DNA from: Candidatus Proelusimicrobium excrementi
Lineage (GTDB): Bacteria > Elusimicrobiota > Elusimicrobia > Elusimicrobiales > Elusimicrobiaceae
Assembly (NCBI GenBank): GCA_934643455.1
Contig: CAKUBV010000001.1
Span: 124,001-188,000 of the forward strand
DNA: 64,000 bases
Direction: 5' to 3'
Part shown: positions 1-8,097 of the stretch, one piece after another
Layout: every line of letters starts with the position of its first letter
How positions within the stretch are numbered: position 1 is the first letter of the stretch
Notes under the pieces: model-generated
Told to the model about the DNA's origin: nothing
What the model saw: the letters and a program-made list of their open reading frames with translations, nothing else
Databases searched by the model: none
Program-made: the position numbers and the translations under genes

Positions 1-4
1 AACT

Positions 5-394
5 GTGATACTTGAAGCCGTTTATTCTTACTTAACCAAAGATAAGGCTTTGGCCTCGGCCTTGGGCGCGGACCCAAAGGACGGTAAAATATATCCAAAT
101 TACGCGGCGATAACCTCCCGCGTGCCGTATATAGTTTACCGTTCGGCGAATCCGGGCGGCTCTTACGACGAAGTCCTTTCGGAAGAGCAAATAACATTTG
201 TTATAACTTCCGATGAGTTCGCTCAAACCGCGCGCATAAGCGGGATTTTAACTTCCCTTCTTGATTTAAACTGCGGCGAAATCGCCTCTTCCGATTATAA
301 AATTTATTACTGCAAAAAAATCGGCGGCAGCGATTTTATGGACGAATTGGGACGCCATTGCCGTGCGGTTAATTTCATTTTCAAATTTAAATAG
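5..394 (+). CDS. phage tail completion (DUF3168-like) protein, possibly 5'-partial
   Basis: A 129-residue protein begins at GTG 5. The frame is open to the window edge, so the true start may lie outside and no ribosome site can be judged. The early V-Y-P...VPYIVY pattern and the small alpha/beta size resemble DUF3168 tail-completion or tail-terminator proteins, which close the head-proximal end of the tail tube. It sits 12 bp before a tail-tube-like gene, as this family usually does in siphophages and gene transfer agents. The family assignment is by general pattern and position only. Confidence 0.6.
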   Translation: MILEAVYSYLTKDKALASALGADPKDGKIYPNYAAITSRVPYIVYRSANPGGSYDEVLSEEQITFVITSDEFAQTARISGILTSLLDLNCGEIASSDYKIYYCKKIGGSDFMDELGRHCRAVNFIFKFK

Positions 395-406
395 GAGATT
401 TATTAT

Positions 407-916
407 ATGTCATCAACAACGAATATAGTCGTCGGCGTAAGCGCGAACGGAACCGTAAAAGCCGGCGAATACGGCGCGGCCGAAAGCGCCGCCAGAGATT
501 TGGGATTTATAAAAGGCGGCGTCAGCATAGAACACGAAGAAACCGCCTATGACGTCAAGGTGGACCAAGTTCTCGCCCCGATAGAAAAAGTCACCACGGA
601 AGAAAGCCTAAAAATAAAATTTTCTCTTTCGGAAGCCACTCTGCAAAACATCGCCCTGGCTTTGGGCGTAAACTGCGGCGAGGGTAAAGTTGAGTTCGGC
701 GACAAAACGGGCTCTTTTACAAAGACTCTTTTTATAAACGTCAAGGGTGCGGACGGCACTGCAAGGAAATACACTTTTTGGAAATGCCGCCCTACCGGTA
801 AAACCGGGCAGACTTACAAACGCGACGGCGAAACTCTAATTGAAGCCGAATTTGACGTTTTGGCCGATATATCCAAAGAACGCGGCAAAAGATTCGGCAT
901 GATAGAAGACGTTTAA
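407..916 (+). CDS. phage major tail (tube) protein
   Basis: A 169-residue protein follows AGGAG and an ATG at 407. It has a beta-rich composition and the internal pattern SLSEATLQNIALALG, which resembles major tail tube proteins. It would polymerise as hexameric rings around the tape-measure protein. A strong hairpin with a short T run follows at 948-975, as expected for a heavily expressed structural gene. Its place between a tail-completion gene and the tail chaperone supports the call. Confidence 0.7.
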   Translation: MSSTTNIVVGVSANGTVKAGEYGAAESAARDLGFIKGGVSIEHEETAYDVKVDQVLAPIEKVTTEESLKIKFSLSEATLQNIALALGVNCGEGKVEFGDKTGSFTKTLFINVKGADGTARKYTFWKCRPTGKTGQTYKRDGETLIEAEFDVLADISKERGKRFGMIEDV

Positions 917-947
917 CCCGCGCTTAAAATGCGTTTAAGCAAACGCC

Positions 948-975
948 GGGCCCGGCGGCGACCCCGGGCCTTTTA
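948..975 (+). terminator. intrinsic terminator or attenuator after tail tube gene
   Basis: GGCCCGG at 949-955 pairs with CCGGGCC at 964-970 and is followed by TTTT. A second small stem (GCTTAAA / TTTAAGC, 922-940) precedes it. The downstream tail genes run on in the same direction, so this probably lowers their expression relative to the tube protein rather than ending the operon. Confidence 0.6.
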
Positions 976-992
976 TAAGAAAGGAGATTAAT

Positions 993-1391
993 ATGACGGA
1001 TTTGGAAGTTCTCTGCCCTAAAACAAAACGAGTAAAGCTTTGCGGGCGGGAAATTGAAATAAAACCTTTAAGCATAAAGCAGGCCGTGGATTTATGGCGC
1101 ATAATCAACAGCTTTAAAATAGAAGCCGACGCCGTAAAAGAGGGCCCTGAAGGCTTAAGACTGGCTAAAATTCTTGATATGGCCGGCAGCAGCAAAAGCA
1201 AAGATATTTTAAACATTCTTACGGGCGGCGCTCTTAAAGACGTATCAAACCCGCAGGAAAAAATCAGCCTCTTGGAACTGAGTTTTTTGGCCGAGGCTTT
1301 AAGCGAGGTAAACGATTTTAAAACCTTGTTTTTAAATTTTACTCAGGCTCTGAAGGCAGCCGCGGGGCGGACGCGCTTTCAGACGCCGTAG
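993..1391 (+). CDS. tail assembly chaperone, short (G-like) product
   Basis: A 132-residue protein starts at ATG 993 behind AAAGGAGA. It is mainly helical, with the early motif CGREIEIKPLSIKQAVDLWR typical of tail-assembly chaperones that coat the tape measure before tube polymerisation. Its size and its position between the tube protein and the tape measure match lambda gpG. A slippery heptamer near its 3' end lets the ribosome enter the -1 frame (see the 993-1558 entry). Confidence 0.65.
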   Translation: MTDLEVLCPKTKRVKLCGREIEIKPLSIKQAVDLWRIINSFKIEADAVKEGPEGLRLAKILDMAGSSKSKDILNILTGGALKDVSNPQEKISLLELSFLAEALSEVNDFKTLFLNFTQALKAAAGRTRFQTP

Positions 1392-1558
1392 CTTTCTGCG
1401 CGTCCGCTTACGGCTATCGCACGGAATATATACTTTCCCACGGCGTTGAATGGCTTTTATGGGCCTGCCGCAAGGCCGCCCGCGGGTATAAAGCGGCGTC
1501 GCCGCGCGTTCTTTGCGAAGCCGATTTGGCAAAAATAGGAATAGGCAAAAATGGATAA
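993..1558 (+). CDS. tail assembly chaperone, -1 frameshifted (GT-like) product
   Basis: Translation from 993 to about 1337, a -1 slip at T_TTA_AAT, then the -1 frame to TAA at 1556-1558 gives a G-T fusion of about 188 residues. The extension includes DALSDAVAFCASAYGY and EYILSHGVEWLLWACRKAA, which read as a real helical domain. It ends inside the start of the next gene (ATG 1551), giving a tight overlap. In lambda the T domain recruits the tape measure, which fits the next gene here. The frame relation and open frame are visible; the frameshift itself is inferred. Confidence 0.65.
1331..1337 (+). other. -1 programmed frameshift site T_TTA_AAT
   Basis: Read in the frame of the gene starting at 993, bases 1331-1337 form T TTA AAT, a canonical X_XXY_YYZ slippery heptamer. 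The -1 frame is open from here through 1555 and encodes protein-like sequence that has no start of its own. Lambda-type tail chaperones use exactly this kind of site. No downstream pseudoknot was examined in detail. Confidence 0.7.
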
Positions 1559-2267
1559 TATAGCAAAATTCTGCGTAGAGCTTGAAGCCGTTTTCAACGG
1601 CGGCGGGCTCAAAGAAATGTATAAAGATTTCACCGACGCCGGCAAGGAAGTTTCCGCAATGTTTGAGGATCTTCGGCGGGAAGCCCAATCCGGCGGGGAC
1701 ATTATCGCCGCGACGGCTTTTTCGGGCTTCTCTTCTTTGCAAAACAATTTGGAAGATTTCTGCAATGCGGCTTCGGAATCTTTCGGCCGCCTTGACGTTT
1801 TAATTAAAAACGTTTGGGAAAACATGGCCTCAAGTTTTATAAACTCTCTTGCAAAAATGGCGGCGAACAATATTATCGCTTCCGTATTCGGCGGGGGCGG
1901 TTTGCTTGGCGGCGTTTTCGGCGGGCTTTTGGGCAGCCGCAGAAGCGGCGGGCCGATAGATAAAACGGGCCCTTATTATCTGCACGCGGGGGAATTCGTC
2001 CTTCCGTCGGAAGTCGTCGGCGCGATAAAAGGCGGTTCTTACACCCCTAGTCAGAATGCCGGGCAAAATTCTTCTTCCTCCGCCGGAATTGTAAATATAA
2101 CGGTAAATACGCCGCTTACGGTAAACGGTTCGTCCGAAAGAAACGACGCGCAAAAACTCTGCGAGGAAATTTCCCGCGCGGCGCGCCGCGGCGTCAGCTG
2201 GGCCGTGGAACAGGCCAAAATAAGCTATAAAATAGGCCGCGAAAGGAGCTCTGAAAGTTCATTATGA
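1551..2267 (+). CDS. very short tail tape-measure-like protein
   Basis: A 238-residue protein overlaps the chaperone extension by 8 bp. Residues 1-90 look helical, 95-130 are glycine and alanine rich (MAANNIIASVFGGGGLLGG), and 130-160 carry GGPIDKTGPYYLHAGEFVLPSEV, a pattern commonly seen at the C-terminus of tape-measure proteins. Typical siphophage tape measures exceed 600 residues; this length is close to that of gene transfer agent tape measures, implying a very short tail or a decayed gene. It ends with an ATGA overlap to the next gene. Confidence 0.6.
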   Translation: MDNIAKFCVELEAVFNGGGLKEMYKDFTDAGKEVSAMFEDLRREAQSGGDIIAATAFSGFSSLQNNLEDFCNAASESFGRLDVLIKNVWENMASSFINSLAKMAANNIIASVFGGGGLLGGVFGGLLGSRRSGGPIDKTGPYYLHAGEFVLPSEVVGAIKGGSYTPSQNAGQNSSSSAGIVNITVNTPLTVNGSSERNDAQKLCEEISRAARRGVSWAVEQAKISYKIGRERSSESSL

Positions 2268-2968
2268 TTAAACCGATAGAAATTTTAAAACCGAATATCC
2301 TTGAAGACGCCCTGCTTTTTGATTTGCAGGGGGAAGGCATCTCTTTAAATCAAGGACGTAAAAACACCGTATCCGGCGGTTTCAGGGCAGTATTTGAAGC
2401 CCCGGTAAAAGTAAGCAGAATGCTTATAAAAAATACGGATATCTCAAATATCCAAATAGGCGTTAAAACTTCCGCCGAAGCTGCAGATTTTACTCCTTTT
2501 GCCGATTTTGATTTGGTAAAAAGCGGGCGCGATATTCTGCTTTCTTTTTCCGCTCCGGCGGAAGCCTGCGCTTTTGAGTTTTCTTTTACCGGCGCAGAAT
2601 CTTCCGAAAACGTATTTTTTTATAACTTTATTCTTACGGATTCTATTCTTTTGCTGGATAAAGCTTTAAGCTCTTTTACTCCGTCGGGCTATTTGCGCGG
2701 GGGATATCATTATACGGCGGGGGGAACTCTTATAACTTGGAAAGAGTTTAGCAAAAATTCGGGCTCGCTGGTTCTTGAAAATTTGCCCGCCGCGCTGAAG
2801 CAAAAACTTGAATCTTTATGCGATGAAAACGTCTTCCTCACTTTTATTTTTTACGGTTCTTATGATTTATCGCAAAGCGGGGAATACGCTCTTACCTCGC
2901 CTTTAAAAGCGGAACTCAGCCGCAGCGGCGGCCTTTGGACTCTGCGCCTTGAAATAACGGAGAAATAA
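2264..2968 (+). CDS. phage distal tail protein, unknown family
   Basis: A 234-residue protein starts within an ATGA overlap. It is beta-rich with no signal peptide or membrane segment. Position after the tape measure suggests a distal tail or baseplate component, comparable in place to GTA genes after g11, but I recognise no specific motif. The C-terminal section from LSSFTPSGYLRGGYHY onward looks like a compact second domain. Confidence 0.5.
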   Translation: MIKPIEILKPNILEDALLFDLQGEGISLNQGRKNTVSGGFRAVFEAPVKVSRMLIKNTDISNIQIGVKTSAEAADFTPFADFDLVKSGRDILLSFSAPAEACAFEFSFTGAESSENVFFYNFILTDSILLLDKALSSFTPSGYLRGGYHYTAGGTLITWKEFSKNSGSLVLENLPAALKQKLESLCDENVFLTFIFYGSYDLSQSGEYALTSPLKAELSRSGGLWTLRLEITEK

Positions 2969-2969
2969 T

Positions 2970-5330
2970 ATGAAACAGCTTTCCTCTTTAATGACTGAAG
3001 CTTTAAATTCTCCCTCTCCGGGTTATGTAAGGAAGTTTCTTCTTCACCGCCGCATTTGGAATGAAACCGCCGGTAAATACGTTTTCGGCGCGGCGGAAGA
3101 CATAACAAAATACGTAACGGAAACGGGCTGCATTAAGTGGAAACTTGATAATGAGGGCTACGGCGTATGGAATGCCGCCGGGCTTTCCGTTACGCTGGAT
3201 GCGGGGCTTTTCCCTTCCGGGGAAGCTTCATCCGTATACGGCGCCAGGATAGACGTATACGCCGGCGTTTTTAGCTCGGAAGGGGAAAATTACGCCAAAA
3301 TCTTCCGCGGATTTATCATGAGGGAACCTTCTTTCAATTTTGAGGAACGCTCGTGGATAATTTATTTAAGCGGGGAGCTGTCGCGCTTGGGCTCTTACGG
3401 CGCGGCGGAACTTTCAATAGTAAAAAAGGAAGTTTTGCTTTCCTCGCGCTCCGGGGATTCTCCGGCTTCGGAAGACGGCGGCTATATTGATTTTACTTTG
3501 CCGGATAAAGCCGTCGGCGAAATTCTGGATTTGCGCTGCGGCCCGCTTGAAAACGGTTTTGAGGCGTCCTCCCCGCTTAAAGCCGTCAACGAGTATGAGG
3601 CAAGCTCGCTTAACTCTTATAAATATCCGGGCAAAATTACATTGCTTTCGGCTTTAAAACCCGGCTTTGCATTGTGGGCTTCGTACAGGGTGTGGCATAC
3701 CGATAAAAGCATTGAATGGATTTTGGAAAATAGTCTTAAACTTTGCGGCGATCCCGAAAAGTACATAGAAAACGTAAATTACGAAGGCAAAATAGAATCT
3801 TTTTTCGCACAGCCTTCCGACGCCGATTTCTTTCAGGGTACGCATGATTTTGCGGAAGTTTCCTCAGATAAAGTTACGCTGCCGTCGTCTTTTCTTAAGG
3901 ACGCTTCTTATGATTGGGAAGTTATCGTGCAGACGAATCTTCCTTTTCAGCTTACGCCAAACAGCGTAGGCATAGACGACGGCCAGCTTACGGTGCCGGG
4001 CTTGGTCGCCGCACCGTGTACGCAGGCTTACGGAACTTGGGAAGTTGAATGCACCATGCTTTGGAACGAAACCATCGCCCAATATTTTTACTATGTTTGG
4101 CAGGGTGACCACGTAAACGGCAGCGGATATTGTTTTCAGCACACCAAGTATGACAGTTACCGTTTGTTTTTCGCTTTCTTTAAAGTTACGGGCGGCAATT
4201 ATGAACAGCTCGGCATGGTATGGATGGACAGGGATAATCAAACTTACCGCGTGCGTTACAGAATTTGCCGTTACGAAGACGGCTCCGTCCGTTTTATGGT
4301 AAAACCGCTTACCCCGGTCGAAGGCCCTTGGAATGATTTTGGAATAGTTTGCACCGACAATGAATATAAAACCAGCGAATATCACCGCATTATAATGACG
4401 ACTTACGGCAATAACCATTTTTATTCGATAAAATTAAGCCCGCAGGCGGCCACCGGCAGCGGCGACGCCGCCCCTTACGCCAATTATTACAGCCCTGTAA
4501 TAGACGGCGGAAGCAGGCTTTCCTCCTGGAAGAATTTTACGGCCTCCGGCGAAGCCGGCGGCGGAAGTTGCCGTTACTACACAAGAAGCAAAAACGCTCA
4601 GGATTTGCCTTGGGGCGGCTGGAATCTTATAGAGCCCGGTTCCGTTATAAACGAAAGCGGCCGTTACTTACAACTTAAATGGGCGGGCCAAAGCGACGCG
4701 GCCCAAACTTCCGTTCCCAAACTTACGGGCTGGCGCGCGGAATGGGAAGGAACCGGCGTAAATATCGCCATGATAAACACTTCTTCCATGAGCTGCCTTG
4801 ACGTTGTGCAGGAGCTTGCCCGTTTAAGCGGATATCAGATAGGCTTTGATTCGGAGGGGACTTTCTTTTTTAAGCAAAGGCCCGTTTTAAGCGAAGCTTC
4901 TTTGAAACTTACCGAAAACGATATTATAAGCGTTGAAAGCGTAAGCGGCGGCGCGGACAAACTTTACAACCGGGTAAGCGTGAACTTCGGCAATTATTCT
5001 TGTATAGTGGATGATTTTACGCTCGGTTTGCCTCGTCCCAATTTGATTGACAAATACGGGCTTAAAGAACTTTCCGTCGCTTCCGGCGCGCTTTTGCCGG
5101 CGCAGAACGCCAATTTGGCGCGGGCCTGCGCGCCGAGTATCTATAAAGAAGCCGGAAGGTTAAAAAAACGCGCCGTGCTGATATGTCGTTTTCTGCCTCA
5201 GATAGAATTGGGCGACGTCATAGAAGTTGACTTCGCTCCGCATTTAAGCGGCAATATGACGGTTGAAGGATTGGAGTTCAATTTAAACGATTGGACTTTA
5301 AGGCTTGACTTGTGTTCGTGGGAGTCTTAA
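2970..5330 (+). CDS. phage tail tip / receptor-binding-like protein
   Basis: A 786-residue protein, the largest of the tail cluster, starts 1 bp after the previous stop. Residues 1-150 (IWNETAGKYVFGAAEDITKYV...) resemble N-terminal domains of tail-tip proteins. The middle, roughly 300-520, has aromatic beta-rich stretches resembling a carbohydrate-binding sandwich. The C-terminal part, about 590-780, contains SCLDVVQELARLSGYQIGFD and a closing hub-like beta region. It is the likely host-recognition or tip structure. The domain limits are my reading and no exact family is assigned. Confidence 0.5.
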   Translation: MKQLSSLMTEALNSPSPGYVRKFLLHRRIWNETAGKYVFGAAEDITKYVTETGCIKWKLDNEGYGVWNAAGLSVTLDAGLFPSGEASSVYGARIDVYAGVFSSEGENYAKIFRGFIMREPSFNFEERSWIIYLSGELSRLGSYGAAELSIVKKEVLLSSRSGDSPASEDGGYIDFTLPDKAVGEILDLRCGPLENGFEASSPLKAVNEYEASSLNSYKYPGKITLLSALKPGFALWASYRVWHTDKSIEWILENSLKLCGDPEKYIENVNYEGKIESFFAQPSDADFFQGTHDFAEVSSDKVTLPSSFLKDASYDWEVIVQTNLPFQLTPNSVGIDDGQLTVPGLVAAPCTQAYGTWEVECTMLWNETIAQYFYYVWQGDHVNGSGYCFQHTKYDSYRLFFAFFKVTGGNYEQLGMVWMDRDNQTYRVRYRICRYEDGSVRFMVKPLTPVEGPWNDFGIVCTDNEYKTSEYHRIIMTTYGNNHFYSIKLSPQAATGSGDAAPYANYYSPVIDGGSRLSSWKNFTASGEAGGGSCRYYTRSKNAQDLPWGGWNLIEPGSVINESGRYLQLKWAGQSDAAQTSVPKLTGWRAEWEGTGVNIAMINTSSMSCLDVVQELARLSGYQIGFDSEGTFFFKQRPVLSEASLKLTENDIISVESVSGGADKLYNRVSVNFGNYSCIVDDFTLGLPRPNLIDKYGLKELSVASGALLPAQNANLARACAPSIYKEAGRLKKRAVLICRFLPQIELGDVIEVDFAPHLSGNMTVEGLEFNLNDWTLRLDLCSWES

Positions 5331-5332
5331 CT

Positions 5333-5599
5333 ATGCAAAACGAAACCGTTTTTTATCCCTCCGGCGCGGCGAAATACTGGCTGGCTTTGCTTTGCGCCGC
5401 AAGGAATATTTTGTATATTGCGGCGGCCGCGCTTTCTTTTTCTTTATGGTTCGCTTCCACGGTCCATACGCCCAAACGGCTGGAAGAGCTTGAAACCCGC
5501 ATGGGTTTAATAAACTCTGCCCAAAGCAGGATTGAAGGCAGGCTTGAGCTTGCCCTGGAAGATTTGCGCTTCTTAAAACATTCTTTAAACAAAAAATAA
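5333..5599 (+). CDS. small phage membrane protein with coiled coil
   Basis: An 88-residue product from ATG 5333 (MQNETVFYPSG), chosen because it starts 2 bp after the preceding stop; longer in-frame starts at 5312 would overlap that gene. One hydrophobic segment lies around residues 17-43, followed by a predicted coiled coil (RLEELETRMGLINSAQSRIEGRLELALEDLRF). This resembles lysis-associated accessory proteins of the hemolysin XhlA type, but with the order of membrane and coiled-coil parts reversed. Confidence 0.5.
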   Translation: MQNETVFYPSGAAKYWLALLCAARNILYIAAAALSFSLWFASTVHTPKRLEELETRMGLINSAQSRIEGRLELALEDLRFLKHSLNKK

Positions 5600-5610
5600 A
5601 AGGAGAAAAT

Positions 5611-5886
5611 ATGTTTTCAAAAATAATCGGCTTATCGCTGAAAATCAAAAATTTTCTGAAAGGTAAAAAAATTTATATCGCGGCGGCGGTGCTTATTTTG
5701 CAGGCTTTGCTCGGCTATGCCGGGGAACTGCTTGATTTGGCTTCCGCTGCGGATTTTATAAATTGGTGCGGAGGATTGGCCTCAAATGATTTTACCGCCC
5801 GTTTAATTGAGGGCTTGGGTATATTCGGACTGCGTTTCGCTTTCGGCGGAAAGGCAAGCCCTCAAAAACAAGCCAAAGCCGATTAA
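5611..5886 (+). CDS. holin-like small membrane protein
   Basis: A 91-residue protein behind AAAAGGAGAAAAT. It has a basic N-terminus, a hydrophobic segment at about 24-43 and a second weaker one near 68-80, with a short basic tail. Being the last gene of the tail cluster next to another membrane protein suggests a holin, but no endolysin gene follows. A bidirectional terminator ends the phage segment just downstream. Confidence 0.5.
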   Translation: MFSKIIGLSLKIKNFLKGKKIYIAAAVLILQALLGYAGELLDLASAADFINWCGGLASNDFTARLIEGLGIFGLRFAFGGKASPQKQAKAD

Positions 5887-5909
5887 TCGGCATAGTCCGC
5901 CTCTGACGT

Positions 5910-5945
5910 AAAAAAGGCCCCGGCTTTAAAAACGCCGGGGCCGAT
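5910..5945. terminator. bidirectional terminator between phage genes and feoB
   Basis: GGCCCCGGC at 5916-5924 pairs with GCCGGGGCC at 5934-5942. An A run on the left gives a T run on the minus strand. The convergent genes on either side (phage operon on plus, feoB on minus) can both use it. Confidence 0.8.
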
Positions 5946-5965
5946 TCCGTGAAACTTAAATATTT

Positions 5966-7921
5966 TTATAATATAAAGTTTAACAGGCCCCCTATAAGGA
6001 CGGATACGCTTAAGGTAATGATCATTATTTTAAGTCCGTCTTTCAGCCCTCCTTCCCTTAAAAGCACGAAGAACGAAGCCGTACACGGCATATACATCGC
6101 CATGAACACGCAGGCCACGAGCATTTGCTTGCCGGTTAACGCAAAAGGCGTAAGAAGCGCGATTGAAATATCTTTCCTTAAAAATCCCAGGAGTATTACG
6201 GAAGAGGATTCTTTAGGCAGCCCCAATACGTAAGAAACCAAACCTTGCATGGCGTTGTCAATAAAGTTTAATAAGCCGGTCATGTCGGCTAGCGTTATTA
6301 TGAACATACCCGCTATGATTAACGGTATGGCTTCCACTATAAAATCCTTGGCTCTTCTGCCGAGCTGTTTTATAAAAGGAACAAATTTAGGCAGCTGCCA
6401 GCTGGGCACTTCCATGAAAATGTCGGAGGTATCCCCCGGTAGAATCTTATTTAAAGCCAAGCCCGCAAGCAAACCCGTAATCAGCATTATAGCGAAAACC
6501 CCCAGCAAATAACCTATGCCGTAAGGCGCAACTACCGAGAACATCATCGCCGTCTGTGAAATACACGGCACCATCATCAAAATCAGCACGAGAGCGATTA
6601 TTTTCTGCCTTTTCGTTTCCAAAGAGCGCACCGCCATAATGGCAGGCACTTTGCAGCCGAAGCCGAGCATTATAGGTATTGCGCTGTAGCCGTGCAGCCC
6701 TATTCTGTGCAGAAGGGAATCAAGCAGTATCGCAAGGCGCGGCAAATAGCCCAGCATGGAAAGGAAATCCAGCACCGCGTAGAAAGAAACGACATAAGGC
6801 AAAACATCCACGAAAGCTATTTTTACGCCTTCGGAAAGTATGCCCAAACCTCCTGCCGCTTCCGACACGCTGCCGAAGAGTATCGTATAAATGAAAGTTC
6901 CTTCCGTAAAGCTGAAAATATGCTGCATCAGCGGCAGGTAATAGTTTTCATAAAGCGGCGTAAGCAAATCTATACAGCTTTCGCCGATAAAGCGTATTAT
7001 GAAGAACGAAACTATCATCACCAAAAACGCCAAAGGCAGGCCGAACCAGCTGGAGGATGCGGCCTCTTCCAGTTTTTCTATTACAGAAGGGTGCCTGTGC
7101 GTTATTTTTTGGGCTTGCGCGCTTATTTTGCCGATAAGTTTCCATTTTTCGTCTTGGTCGGAAGGGATTTGAACGGGGTGATACGGAGTTTTTCCTGTGG
7201 CAAGTTTGTCTATTTCGTTTGAAAGCTCTTTAAAACCTGTTCCGTTAAGGCCGTTGCTGGCTATTACGGGTACGCCCAAAAACTCGGAAAGTTTTTCCGT
7301 ATCCACGTCTATGCCTTTTTTCTTGGCGACGTCGAATTTATTTAAAAGCAGAACGGTAGGTTTGCCCAAAGCTATAATATCCAAGGCAAAATATAAATTG
7401 CGTTCTAAGTGCTGAGCGTCCAATACGTATACGGCTACGTCATAAGGGGTGTTTTTGATAAGCAGGCAGGATTCTTCGTCCGTGCGGGATTCCTCTTGCA
7501 GACTGTAAATGCCCGGCATATCATACACCGTATAAAAATGCTTGTTTATTACCGTTTCTCCGTTTAATAAGGAAACGGTCGTCCCCGGGTAGTTGGAAGC
7601 GTCAGTCTTTACGCCCGTCAGGCGGGAAAACACCGTGCTTTTGCCCACATTGGGGTTGCCCATTAAAAATATCACTTTTTGGGTGGTTTCTATTAAAATA
7701 TGTTCGGCAAATTCCTTGCCTACCGCTATTTCAACGCCGTCGGCGTCTATAAGTATGGGGAAAGATGAATTCTTGCGTTTTACTTCGCAGCCTTTGTGAA
7801 GGCCCATTGCGTTTAAGCGGTGCTTAACTTTTTTGTCAGAGTGGGCTATGGCCGTAACCGTGCCGTATCCGTTCTTTTTAAGTTCGCTTAGTTTTTTTAT
7901 CGTAGTGAATGGCTGTGCCAT
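5966..7921 (-). CDS. feoB: ferrous iron transporter FeoB with fused FeoA domain
   Basis: A 651-residue protein. Residues 1-78 are a FeoA-type SH3-like domain; the G domain follows with G1 GNPNVGKST (88-96), YPGTTV around 111-116, G3 DMPG (134-137) and G4 NKFD (194-197). The rest is the polytopic permease with two gate-like repeats. It imports Fe(II) across the inner membrane in a GTP-dependent way. Separate FeoA and FeoB are the commoner arrangement, so the fusion is notable but known. No FeoC follows. A good sigma-70 promoter lies at 7987-8015 and a weak TATC-N10-GATA inverted repeat at 7939-7956 might be a Fur-like operator. Confidence 0.95.
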   Translation of the reverse strand: MAQPFTTIKKLSELKKNGYGTVTAIAHSDKKVKHRLNAMGLHKGCEVKRKNSSFPILIDADGVEIAVGKEFAEHILIETTQKVIFLMGNPNVGKSTVFSRLTGVKTDASNYPGTTVSLLNGETVINKHFYTVYDMPGIYSLQEESRTDEESCLLIKNTPYDVAVYVLDAQHLERNLYFALDIIALGKPTVLLLNKFDVAKKKGIDVDTEKLSEFLGVPVIASNGLNGTGFKELSNEIDKLATGKTPYHPVQIPSDQDEKWKLIGKISAQAQKITHRHPSVIEKLEEAASSSWFGLPLAFLVMIVSFFIIRFIGESCIDLLTPLYENYYLPLMQHIFSFTEGTFIYTILFGSVSEAAGGLGILSEGVKIAFVDVLPYVVSFYAVLDFLSMLGYLPRLAILLDSLLHRIGLHGYSAIPIMLGFGCKVPAIMAVRSLETKRQKIIALVLILMMVPCISQTAMMFSVVAPYGIGYLLGVFAIMLITGLLAGLALNKILPGDTSDIFMEVPSWQLPKFVPFIKQLGRRAKDFIVEAIPLIIAGMFIITLADMTGLLNFIDNAMQGLVSYVLGLPKESSSVILLGFLRKDISIALLTPFALTGKQMLVACVFMAMYMPCTASFFVLLREGGLKDGLKIMIITLSVSVLIGGLLNFIL

Positions 7922-7986
7922 ATTAATGTAAGTTCCTGTATCGTTTATAATTGATAAGGCTTTAAAAGTAAGTCTTAACTAACAAA

Positions 7987-8015
7987 ATTATATAATAAAC
8001 GGAGCTTTTATACAA
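7987..8015 (-). promoter_or_regulatory. promoter of feoB
   Basis: On the minus strand TTGTAT (8015-8010) is followed after 17 bp by a perfect TATAAT (7992-7987). It points into feoB with a leader of about 60 nt that contains the imperfect inverted repeat at 7939-7956. Confidence 0.6.
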
Positions 8016-8049
8016 ATTTGCGCTTTTGCCAAACGGAGTTTATAAAAAT

Positions 8050-8080
8050 AAAAAAGCCCCCGCTTAACGAGGGCTTTTTA
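8050..8080. terminator. terminator downstream of ankyrin gene
   Basis: AAAAAGCCC and GGGCTTTTT flank an 11-nt centre. The hairpin ends in T runs on both strands, so it terminates the minus-strand ankyrin gene and could insulate the feoB promoter. Confidence 0.8.
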
Positions 8081-8097
8081 AATTTAGCAGGCGGCGT

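Noticed and set aside
1332..1742. Antisense open frame over the tail chaperone region
   Set aside because: It lies opposite the frameshift extension and tape-measure gene, is rich in Arg and Pro as expected for a shadow frame, and has no ribosome site.
7939..7956. Fur box upstream of feoB
   Set aside because: Only TATC-N10-GATA symmetry is visible; it does not match the 19-bp consensus well enough to list as a site, though it is mentioned under feoB.
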